Positions 6,468 through 13,376 of a stretch of 64,000 nucleotides of DNA are shown here, one piece after another (position 1 is the first letter of the stretch; every line of letters starts with the position of its first letter). The DNA lies in assembly GCF_013618865.1 (NCBI RefSeq), contig NZ_JABSOE010000011.1:17297-81296 (forward strand), given 5' to 3'. This DNA comes from Phocaeicola faecicola (GTDB lineage Bacteria; Bacteroidota; Bacteroidia; Bacteroidales; Bacteroidaceae). The position numbers were made by a program, and so were the translations under genes. Under the pieces are notes generated by a model that saw nothing but the letters and a program-made list of their open reading frames with translations, ran no database searches and was not told the DNA's origin.

Positions 6468-6550
6468 TGGGCAAGGATGGATTCGAACCACCGAAGGCAT
6501 AAGCCAGCAGATTTACAGTCTGCCCCATTTGGCCACTCTGGTACTTGCCC
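6468..6550 (-). tRNA. tRNA-Tyr(GUA), copy 3 (variant)
   Basis: 83 bases, first in the transcript. It differs from copies 1-2 by a compensated acceptor pair (GGGCAAG with CTTGCCC instead of GGGCAAA with TTTGCCC) and one base in the variable arm (ggcat for ggcgt on the given strand). The paired change indicates that selection is keeping it functional. Confidence 0.95.
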
Positions 6551-6598
6551 TTTCGCTATTGATTTTCCTCTGGTGAGGTGTTTTTCTCAATTGCGATG

Positions 6599-6628
6599 CA
6601 AAGGTAGTGCTTTTTTTTTATTCTGCAA
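6599..6628 (-). promoter_or_regulatory. Promoter of the tRNA array
   Basis: On the - strand, TACCTTTG (complement of 6599-6606) with TTG 19 bases upstream (6626-6628), a good match to TTTG-N19-21-TAnnTTTG. The -33 box lies inside the last codons of ribH. The start would be about 40 bases before the first tRNA. Confidence 0.7.
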
Positions 6629-7115
6629 ATAATTCCTTTGAAAAATTGCACATTTTTATTGCGGCAACGGCGCATTCGTCGCCTTTGTTGCCAAGCTTTC
6701 CGCCGGCGCGATCTTCGGCCTGCTGCATGTCATTGGTGGTGATGAGACCGTAAATGACTGGGATTTCGCCCATTGCGTTGAGCTGGGTCAGACCCTGGGT
6801 GGTGCCGGCGCAGACGTAGTCGAAATGGGGGGTGTCGCCGCGTACTACGCAGCCGAGGGCGATGATGGCGTCTACTTTGTGGCTTTTCATCATCAGGGCG
6901 GCGCCGTAGGTGAGTTCGAAACTGCCGGGTACGGTCTGTACGCGGATGTTCTCTTCTTTGGCTCCGTGTTTCTTCAGGGTGTGGACTGCGCCTTCGAGAA
7001 GGGCTCCGGTGATGTTACTGTTCCACTCGGATACGATGATGCCGAAACGAAGGTGTGAGGCATCGGGTACGGAGTTGAAGTCGTAGTCGGAAAGGTTGTG
7101 ATAAGCTGTTGCCAT
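6618..7115 (-). CDS. ribH: 6,7-dimethyl-8-ribityllumazine synthase
   Basis: A 165-residue riboflavin biosynthesis enzyme that condenses 5-amino-6-ribitylaminouracil with 3,4-dihydroxy-2-butanone 4-phosphate; family members form 60-mer or pentameric shells. Visible landmarks are [13 protein letters not shown] (substrate aromatic-binding strand), [34 protein letters not shown] with the catalytic His, and [21 protein letters not shown]. The length fits the family. It follows the TPR gene on the same strand but a terminator lies between, so it may need a separate promoter or partial read-through. Its 3' end carries the tRNA promoter. Confidence 0.96.
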   Translation of the reverse strand: MATAYHNLSDYDFNSVPDASHLRFGIIVSEWNSNITGALLEGAVHTLKKHGAKEENIRVQTVPGSFELTYGAALMMKSHKVDAIIALGCVVRGDTPHFDYVCAGTTQGLTQLNAMGEIPVIYGLITTNDMQQAEDRAGGKLGNKGDECAVAAIKMCNFSKELFAE

Positions 7116-7170
7116 AATCTTGTCTTTTGTTTTGGGGTTAATATGCCGGCCGGGGCCGGGGAATATAATT

Positions 7171-7219
7171 AAAAAACGGAGAACCGCTGGAGGACGTGCC
7201 GCCGGGATTCTCCGTTTTT
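7171..7219. terminator. Hairpin between TPR gene and ribH
   Basis: Twelve-base perfect arms AAAAACGGAGAA (7172-7183) and its complement (7208-7219), with further pairing inside the 24-base loop. A/T runs at both feet allow termination of the TPR gene transcript. Confidence 0.8.
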
Positions 7220-7238
7220 CAGTTTCTCTGTTCAGTTG

Positions 7239-7916
7239 TTATTTGATAGACGCGCGGTCAATGTACTTGTCGATGTCCATAGCCTGGAAAGAGTTGCCGT
7301 ACTTGTTCTTGATCTGCTTGTAGGCATTCAGGGCTTCGGCGTTCTTGCCCAGTTTTTCGAAGATTTCGCCTGCCTGACGGAGGTAAATCGGACTGAGTGA
7401 AGGACTGTCGGCTTTCTGTGCGGCTTTCAGAAGGGTTGCGGCTGCCTTGTCGAGCTGTCCCATCTGGGCGTAGCAGTTGCCGAGGGTTCCGAGGATAGCG
7501 GGAGCTACCATGTAGTCGTCGGCGCTGAAACGGTCGAGGTATTTGGCTGCTTCTTCGTACTTGCCAAGCTGTGCGTAGCTGATTCCGGCGTAGGCGTTGG
7601 CCAGGTTACCGGCATCGGTGCCGCTGTATTCGTCGGCTATCTTGATGAAGCCTGCGTATCCGAGACTGTCGCCGTTAAGGGCGGTTTCGTAGTTGTCGGA
7701 AGTGAAGTAGTGTTCGCCTTTGAACAGGGCTTCCGAGGCTTCGAGTTCGTTGGGCTCGCTGATGAAGTGCTTGTAGCCCAGCACGGCGAGGACGATTACT
7801 ACGATGGCTACTACAATACCGGCCAGAAGGCCTTTGTTCTTGAGAAGGAATGTTTCAGAGCTGGTAAGCGCTCCTTCTACATCCAACGGATCTTGAGTGT
7901 GCTTTTGTTCTGTCAT
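7239..7916 (-). CDS. Membrane-anchored tetratricopeptide-repeat protein
   Basis: A 225-residue protein with a cytosolic N-terminus of about 30 residues, one membrane helix at about 31-50 (GLLAGIVVAIVVIVLAVLGY), then a periplasmic helical domain with TPR-like units (ALFKGEHYFTSDNYETAL; LANAYAGISYAQLGKYEEAAKYL; ILGTLGNCYAQMGQLDKAAATL; LRQAGEIFEKLGKNAEAL). The layout resembles YfgM, a chaperone-network partner of the Sec translocon in E. coli, but that function is inferred only from architecture. It is the first gene of the leftward unit towards ribH. A TACTTTTG -7 box lies 51 bases upstream of the start. Confidence 0.88.
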   Translation of the reverse strand: MTEQKHTQDPLDVEGALTSSETFLLKNKGLLAGIVVAIVVIVLAVLGYKHFISEPNELEASEALFKGEHYFTSDNYETALNGDSLGYAGFIKIADEYSGTDAGNLANAYAGISYAQLGKYEEAAKYLDRFSADDYMVAPAILGTLGNCYAQMGQLDKAAATLLKAAQKADSPSLSPIYLRQAGEIFEKLGKNAEALNAYKQIKNKYGNSFQAMDIDKYIDRASIK

Positions 7917-7966
7917 TTTATTTATAGATTTTATTATTATTTTCCGCTTTGGTTGATTTCGGTCAG

Positions 7967-7974
7967 CAAAAGTA
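7967..7974 (-). promoter_or_regulatory. -7 box of the TPR gene promoter
   Basis: TACTTTTG on the - strand matches TAnnTTTG. No convincing -33 TTG is seen at the expected distance. Confidence 0.5.
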
Positions 7975-8015
7975 ATTTATTTATATGTATAAATGAAATT
8001 TGAGAGAAGTTTTTT

Positions 8016-8043
8016 TTGGGTTCGGGCTTTATTTGTATTTTTG
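8016..8043 (+). promoter_or_regulatory. recF promoter
   Basis: TATTTTTG at 8036-8043 with TTG at 8016-8018 (17-base spacing). The start would fall near 8050, giving a short leader to the ATG at 8074. It is divergent from the TPR gene promoter. Confidence 0.55.
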
Positions 8044-8073
8044 CTTCACTTTTTTGAACTGAATTGATTTGTC

Positions 8074-9195
8074 ATGTGGCTGAAACGGATATCCATATTG
8101 AATTATAAGAATCTGGCGCAGGCGGAACTGGAGTTTTCGCCGAAACTGAACTGTGTGATCGGCAAAAACGGAATGGGAAAGACGAATTTGCTGGATGCGG
8201 TGTATTATTTGTCGTTCTGCAAGAGTGCGGTGAACGCGGTGGACTCGCAGAATATCCTGCATGGGGAGGAGTTCTTCATGGTGCAGGGGGGTTATGAGAC
8301 GGATGCGGGGGAACCGGAGGAGGTGTACTGCGGACTGAAGAGGAGGCAGAAGAAGCAGTTCAAGCGCAACCGGAAGGAGTATCCGAGGCTGTCGGACCAT
8401 ATCGGACTGATTCCGCTGGTGATGGTGTCGCCGGCGGACTCGTGGCTGATTGCGGGGGGCAGTGAGGAGAGACGGCGGTTTGTGGATGTGGTGATCTCGC
8501 AGTTCGACAGGGAGTATCTGGAGGCGCTGATCAGGTATAACAAGGCGCTGATGCAGCGGAATACGTTGCTCAAGGCGGACATGGAGCCGGAGGAGGAACT
8601 GATGAATGTGTGGGAGGAGATGATGGCGGCCGAAGGGGAGAAGGTGTTCCGCAAGCGCAAGGAGTTTATCGATGAGTTTATTCCGGTGTTTCAGTCGTAT
8701 TATTCGTATATCTCGCAGGACAGGGAGAGGGTGAGTCTGGCGTATGAGAGTCATCTGCAGCAGGGCGACTTGCTGGGGCTGCTGAGGGAGTCGAGGCAGA
8801 AGGACCGGATTCTGGGGTATACGACGAAGGGGGTGCATAAGGATGATCTGGTGATGCAGCTGGGGGATTTCCCGATCAAGAGGGAGGGCTCGCAGGGGCA
8901 GAACAAGACGTTCCTGATTGCGCTGAAGCTGGCGCAGTTTGAGTTTCTGAAACGGACGGGAAGCCGGACGACGCCGCTGGTGTTGCTGGATGATATTTTC
9001 GACAAACTGGACGCGGGACGGGTGGAGCAGATTGTGAAGCTGGTGTCGGGCGACAGTTTCGGGCAGATTTTTATTACGGATACGAACCGGGATCATCTGG
9101 ACAGGATTCTGGAGAAGGTGAACGGGGAGCACCGGGTGTTTGTAGTGGAGAACGGTGTGGTGGCGGAGCGTAGCCGGACGGAGGATGAGGTATGA
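8074..9195 (+). CDS. recF: DNA replication and repair protein RecF
   Basis: A 373-residue SMC/ABC-type ATPase that acts with RecO and RecR to load RecA at gaps. Walker A is GKNGMGKTN (about residues 30-38) followed by LLDAVYYLSFCKS. The ABC signature region is REGSQGQNKTFLIALKLAQ, and Walker B is PLVLLDDIFDKLD. The length matches the family (E. coli 357). The stop overlaps the start of the DUF721 gene by four bases (ATGA), indicating translational coupling. The coding strand is strongly G-rich at third positions. Confidence 0.97.
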   Translation: MWLKRISILNYKNLAQAELEFSPKLNCVIGKNGMGKTNLLDAVYYLSFCKSAVNAVDSQNILHGEEFFMVQGGYETDAGEPEEVYCGLKRRQKKQFKRNRKEYPRLSDHIGLIPLVMVSPADSWLIAGGSEERRRFVDVVISQFDREYLEALIRYNKALMQRNTLLKADMEPEEELMNVWEEMMAAEGEKVFRKRKEFIDEFIPVFQSYYSYISQDRERVSLAYESHLQQGDLLGLLRESRQKDRILGYTTKGVHKDDLVMQLGDFPIKREGSQGQNKTFLIALKLAQFEFLKRTGSRTTPLVLLDDIFDKLDAGRVEQIVKLVSGDSFGQIFITDTNRDHLDRILEKVNGEHRVFVVENGVVAERSRTEDEV

Positions 9196-9482
9196 AGCGG
9201 GGGAATACGGAGTTGCTGGCGGACGTGGTGAGGCAGTTCCTGAGGCAGGAACGGCTGGAGGCGCCGCTGAATGAGTACAGGCTGGTGGATGCGTGGAAGG
9301 ATGTGGTGGGCCCGGCGGTGGCGCGCTATACGCTGAATCTGTTTATCCGCAACCAGACGTTGTGTGTGCAGCTGGCGTCGTCGGTACTGAGGCAGGAGCT
9401 GATGATGTACCGCAAGCAGCTGGTGAAGAGCCTGAACGACCGGGTGGGGGCGCAGGTGATTGTGGATATTGAGTTCCGCTAG
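9192..9482 (+). CDS. DUF721 protein, DciA-like
   Basis: A 96-residue DUF721 (DciA N-terminal-type) domain. The central DAWKDVVGPAVARYT and NQTLCVQLASSVLRQELMMYR motifs are typical. DciA proteins load the replicative helicase DnaB in bacteria without DnaC. This one is short, with only the KH-like core. The ATGA overlap with recF is the usual arrangement in Bacteroidales. The gene ends two bases before the convergent cyclo-ligase gene with no terminator between. Confidence 0.9.
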   Translation: MKRGNTELLADVVRQFLRQERLEAPLNEYRLVDAWKDVVGPAVARYTLNLFIRNQTLCVQLASSVLRQELMMYRKQLVKSLNDRVGAQVIVDIEFR

Positions 9483-9484
9483 GC

Positions 9485-10033
9485 TCAGAAGGTGCCCTGG
9501 TCGGTGAGGATTTCGTCCATAGGGATGTCGGTGGGCTCGGTAGGCAGGGGGCCGTCGAGGAGCTGGAAGTGGAAGCAGAGTCCGATTTTGTAGGCGGGAA
9601 GCTGGGGCAGGAGGCGGTCGTAATAGCCTTTGCCGCGGCCGAGGCGGTTGTGATGGCTGTCGAAGGCGACGCCGGGAATGAGGGCGAGGTCGATGCTGCG
9701 GTAGTCGGCAAGGAGTTGGCCGACGGGTTCGCTGATGCCGTAGGCGCCGGTACGGAGGTCGTGCGGACCGGTGTAGTGGCGGAGTTCGAGGGTGTTGTCG
9801 GGGAGTACCGCGGGGAGTATGAGGTGTTTTTCACGGCTCCAGCGTTCGATGAAGGTGTGGGTGCGCACTTCGTCGGGGAGGGAGTGGTAGAGCAGCAGGG
9901 TGCGGGCGGCACGGAAACGGGGGTGTTGCTCGAGTTGCTGCAGGAGTCGGTCGGAGAGCTGGTCGAGGGTTTCGGAACTGTGTTTTTTCTTTTCCTGGGC
10001 GATGTAGCGGCGGAGTTGTTGCTTGTCGGTCAT
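9485..10033 (-). CDS. 5-formyltetrahydrofolate cyclo-ligase
   Basis: A 182-residue enzyme converting 5-formyl-THF to 5,10-methenyl-THF with ATP. Motifs: KQQLRRYIAQEKK near the N-terminus, LLYHSLPDEVRT, LILPAVL, and the phosphate-binding LGRGKGYYDRLL with LIPGVAFD before it. An upstream ATG at 10111 would add a 26-residue Pro/Lys/Asn-rich extension with no family counterpart, so the ATG at 10033 is chosen. It is convergent with the DUF721 gene. Confidence 0.93.
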   Translation of the reverse strand: MTDKQQLRRYIAQEKKKHSSETLDQLSDRLLQQLEQHPRFRAARTLLLYHSLPDEVRTHTFIERWSREKHLILPAVLPDNTLELRHYTGPHDLRTGAYGISEPVGQLLADYRSIDLALIPGVAFDSHHNRLGRGKGYYDRLLPQLPAYKIGLCFHFQLLDGPLPTEPTDIPMDEILTDQGTF

Positions 10034-10346
10034 AGGGCTTGTCTTTTGGTTATTTTTCCGGTTGTTTTTGTTTTTTTTGAGTGGGCTCCGCGGGGGAGTG
10101 TCCGGATGCAAATGTAGGAAAAATGTGGGAATTTCCTGCGGGCCGGGGGTGTGCGGGTGTGGAATTCTTCCCTTTTGTGTGGATTTTTTACACAGTGGGC
10201 GGGGTGTGTCTGTGGATAATGGTGGGGCGCATGTGGGGTAAGTGTCTTGTTTTCTGTGGGTTAGTGGGTTGTGCGGGGAATGGGTACAAAGGGCATGTTT
10301 TTTGCGGGTGTTTTTTCATTGGAACAATTATAAATGATTTAATGCA
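10034..10346. other. 313-base G/T-rich intergenic region
   Basis: Between the divergent cyclo-ligase and SusC genes. It is very G/T-rich on the + strand, contains the DnaA-box-like cluster, and ends in an A/T-rich stretch (about 10311-10346) next to the SusC start. I see no clear TAnnTTTG promoter and no gene. Confidence 0.5.
10124..10263 (+). promoter_or_regulatory. Cluster of DnaA-box-like sites, one perfect
   Basis: TGTGGATAA at 10211-10219 is the exact complement of the consensus DnaA box TTATCCACA. Five weaker same-strand sites lie around it: TGTGGGAAT (10124), TGTGGAATT (10158), TGTGGATTT (10178), TGTGGGGTA (10232) and TGTGGGTTA (10255), each 6 or 7 of 9. Spacing is 20-34 bases. The background is rich in TGTGG, so only the perfect site is firm. 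Confidence 0.35.
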
Positions 10347-13300
10347 ATGAAAAATACGGTAAATACAAGACGGGTTTTGCTCCTGGGAGCGGTGCTGGTT
10401 GGAGGGTTGCCGGGTGTGCTGATGGCGCAGCGTGCGCAACTGGAGGACCGGCTGGAACCGGACGGTGCGGTGGAGATGACGGAAACGGGAAAGCGGAAAC
10501 TGATTTCGGGTGTGGTGACGGACGAGCGTGGGGAAACAATCATCGGGGCTACGGTGGTAGTGAAAGGTGAGGAGACGACGGGAACGACGACGGATATGGA
10601 CGGTAAGTTCTCGCTGGAGGTGCCGCTGAGGTCGGTCATCGTGGTTTCGTATATGGGCTTTACGCCGCAGGAGGTGAGGATTTTCAAACGGAATTTATAT
10701 GATATTACCTTGAAGGAGGATAATAAGGTGCTGGATGAGGTAGTCGTGGTGGGATATGGCAGTGTGAAGAAGAGCGACCTGACGGGGTCGGTGACGGCTA
10801 TCTCTACGGCACGCTTTAAGGATCAGCCGGTGAAGCGGGTGGAGAATATCCTGCAGGGACGGTCGGCCGGTGTGGAGGTGACGGCGCAGAGTGGTATGCC
10901 GGGTGGCGGCATGAAGGTGCGCGTGAGGGGTACGACGTCTATCAATACGAGCAATGATCCGCTGTATGTGATCGACGGGATGATTTCGCCGAGCGGACTG
11001 GATGGCTTGAATCCGGCGGATATTCAGTCGATGGAGGTGCTGAAGGATGCGTCGTCGACGGCGATTTATGGTTCGCGTGGCTCGAACGGGGTGATTATCA
11101 TCACTACGAAGCAGGGTACGCAGGGCCGGGCGGTGGTGTCGTTCGATGCGTCGGTGGGTATCTCGAAGGTGAGAAAGCAGTATGAGTTGCTGAATGCGTA
11201 TGAGTATGCGCTGGCGCTGAATGATGTGCGTGGGGCGAATACGATTTCGGCTGCTGACCTGGAGGCGTACCGGAACGGGACGAAGGGACTGGACTGGATG
11301 GATCTGATTACGCAGACGGCGCTGACGCAGGATTATAAGCTGGATATCTCGGGGGGTACGGAGAAGGTGAGGTACCTGGTATCGGGAAATGTGATGGATC
11401 AGGAGGCGGTGACGATTATGTCGGATTATAAGCGGTATGGTCTGAGGGTGAATGTGGATGCGGATGTGAAGCCGTGGCTGACGGTGTCGGGCAAGCTGAA
11501 TGCGAGTATCATTCATCAGCATAATGGGGCGGCGAACTGGCTGAATGCGATCAATTATTCGCCGACGATGGAGCTGGTGGACCCGGAGACGGGGGTGTAC
11601 AACAAGGATCCGTATAATATTGCGAACGGTACGAGCCCGTACGGGGAGATGATGGTGAATTACAGTGACAGTTATAGTTATAATGTGAGCGCGAATGTGT
11701 CGCTCTTGTTCAAGATTGCCAAGGGACTGACGTTCTCGGTGCAGGGGGGATATGATTATGAGCAGCGGCCGTCGTATTCGTTCAACTCGAGTCTGGTGGG
11801 ACCGGGGGCAATCAACAGTATGTCGAACTCGAACACGTTGCATAATTACTGGCAGAATACGAATAACCTGAGCTGGCAGCGGGAGTTCGGAAAGCACAGT
11901 GTGTCGGCCATGGCGGTGTGGGAAGTGAGCCGTGCGTGGGATCCGGTGATGCAGATTTCGGGCTCGAACTTGAGTAATGAGACGGTGGGCTACTGGAATG
12001 TGGCGAATGCGGCGGTGAGAAATGCGTCGAATTCGTATACGGAGTCGTCGATGGCGTCGGGTATCGTGAGAGCGGGATATGATTTCGACAAGCGGTATTT
12101 CCTGACGGCGGCGGTGCGTGCGGATGGTTCGTCGAAGTTCCAGGGCAAGAATAAGTGGGGGTATTTCCCGTCGGCGGCGCTGGCGTGGGATATCGCACGG
12201 GAGAAGTTCATGAAGAACCAGAAGGTGATCCGGCAGCTGAAGCTGAGGGGTAGTTTCGGGGTGAGCGGTAATCAGAATATCGCGCCTTTCTCTACGCTGG
12301 GGATGCTGACGTCTACGAGTTATGGCTGGGGTACGTCGACGGCGTATACGGGGTACTGGGGGTATCAGTTCCCGACTCCGGACATTACGTGGGAGAAGAC
12401 GTATCAGTATGACCTGGGACTGGACTTGAACGTGGCGGGGGTGAACCTGACGTTCGACTGGTTCAAGAAGAAGACGGTGGACTTGCTGTTCCAGAAGCAG
12501 GTGCCGCGCTATAATGGCGGGGGTACGATCTGGGTGAATGAAGGTAAGATGAATAATACGGGTGTGGAGATGACGGTGAGTGCGACGCCGGTGCAGGGGG
12601 CACTGACGTGGGAGACGACGCTGAATGCGGCGTATGTGAAGAATGAGGTGCTTGACCTGGCCGGGAATGATTTTGTGCTGACGGCGAACTACAGTAACCT
12701 GGGGGGGCCGATGCAGATCATGAAGCCGGGGTATCCGTTGGGTTCGTTCTATGTGTATGAGTGGCAGGGCTTTGATGAGAAGGGTGCGAACTTGTACCGG
12801 AAGGCGGACGGTAGTCTGACGACGTCGCCGACTTCGGAGGACTTGGTGATCAAGGGGCAGGCGAGCCCGAAATGGACGTTCGGATGGAACAACTCGCTGA
12901 GCTGGAACAACTGGTCGCTGAATGTGTTCTTCAATGCGGCAGTGGGGCTCGACCGCTTGAACATGAGCCGGTTCATGACGGCTTCGATGACGGGTGACTC
13001 GCGGTTCGTGACGCTGAGGGAGGCGTATTTCGAAGGCTGGGATTATGTGTCGGACAAGTCGCAGGCGAAGTATCCGAGTCTGAAGAATCCGGACAACAAG
13101 TATTATGCGAATTCGGATTTCTGGCTGGAGGATGCGTCGTTCGTGAAGCTGAAGAATGTGAGTCTGTCGTACCGGATTCCGAAGCGGGTGACGAAGTTCG
13201 GAAGTGTGCTGCTGTCGGTGAGTGCGCAGGATGTGCTGACGCTGACGCGGTATAAGGGTATGGATCCGGAGGTGTACTCGGGATATGACGGATTGGATTA

Positions 13301-13355
13301 CGGGGCGTATCCGGTGCCGTTTACTATTACGTTTGGTGCGAAAATCAATTTTTAA
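10347..13355 (+). CDS. SusC/RagA-family TonB-linked outer-membrane transporter
   Basis: A 1002-residue nutrient importer of the outer membrane. A signal peptide (about 1-27, ending LMAQ) is followed by a carboxypeptidase-regulatory-like domain (about 50-125, ISGVVTDERGETIIGATV), the TonB box region LDEVVVVGYG, a plug domain (RVRGTTSINTSNDPLYVIDGM, AIYGSRGSNGVIIITTK) and a long beta-barrel ending in a terminal Phe. It pairs with the SusD-like lipoprotein 21 bases downstream. No glycosidase, sensor or sigma/anti-sigma gene is nearby, so the substrate is unknown. Third codon positions are strongly G-biased, which leaves the complementary strand open for more than 1400 codons. Confidence 0.96.
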   Translation: MKNTVNTRRVLLLGAVLVGGLPGVLMAQRAQLEDRLEPDGAVEMTETGKRKLISGVVTDERGETIIGATVVVKGEETTGTTTDMDGKFSLEVPLRSVIVVSYMGFTPQEVRIFKRNLYDITLKEDNKVLDEVVVVGYGSVKKSDLTGSVTAISTARFKDQPVKRVENILQGRSAGVEVTAQSGMPGGGMKVRVRGTTSINTSNDPLYVIDGMISPSGLDGLNPADIQSMEVLKDASSTAIYGSRGSNGVIIITTKQGTQGRAVVSFDASVGISKVRKQYELLNAYEYALALNDVRGANTISAADLEAYRNGTKGLDWMDLITQTALTQDYKLDISGGTEKVRYLVSGNVMDQEAVTIMSDYKRYGLRVNVDADVKPWLTVSGKLNASIIHQHNGAANWLNAINYSPTMELVDPETGVYNKDPYNIANGTSPYGEMMVNYSDSYSYNVSANVSLLFKIAKGLTFSVQGGYDYEQRPSYSFNSSLVGPGAINSMSNSNTLHNYWQNTNNLSWQREFGKHSVSAMAVWEVSRAWDPVMQISGSNLSNETVGYWNVANAAVRNASNSYTESSMASGIVRAGYDFDKRYFLTAAVRADGSSKFQGKNKWGYFPSAALAWDIAREKFMKNQKVIRQLKLRGSFGVSGNQNIAPFSTLGMLTSTSYGWGTSTAYTGYWGYQFPTPDITWEKTYQYDLGLDLNVAGVNLTFDWFKKKTVDLLFQKQVPRYNGGGTIWVNEGKMNNTGVEMTVSATPVQGALTWETTLNAAYVKNEVLDLAGNDFVLTANYSNLGGPMQIMKPGYPLGSFYVYEWQGFDEKGANLYRKADGSLTTSPTSEDLVIKGQASPKWTFGWNNSLSWNNWSLNVFFNAAVGLDRLNMSRFMTASMTGDSRFVTLREAYFEGWDYVSDKSQAKYPSLKNPDNKYYANSDFWLEDASFVKLKNVSLSYRIPKRVTKFGSVLLSVSAQDVLTLTRYKGMDPEVYSGYDGLDYGAYPVPFTITFGAKINF

Positions 13356-13376
13356 ATCGATAAAGGTGTGAAGACT

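Noticed and set aside
5989..6550. CRISPR array
   Set aside because: The repeats are tRNA-Gly and tRNA-Tyr genes with complete cloverleafs, and no cas genes are nearby.
10124..10346. Chromosomal origin (oriC)
   Set aside because: Only one DnaA box is perfect, the surrounding sequence is TGTGG-rich by composition, dnaA is absent and the + strand stays G-rich on both sides.
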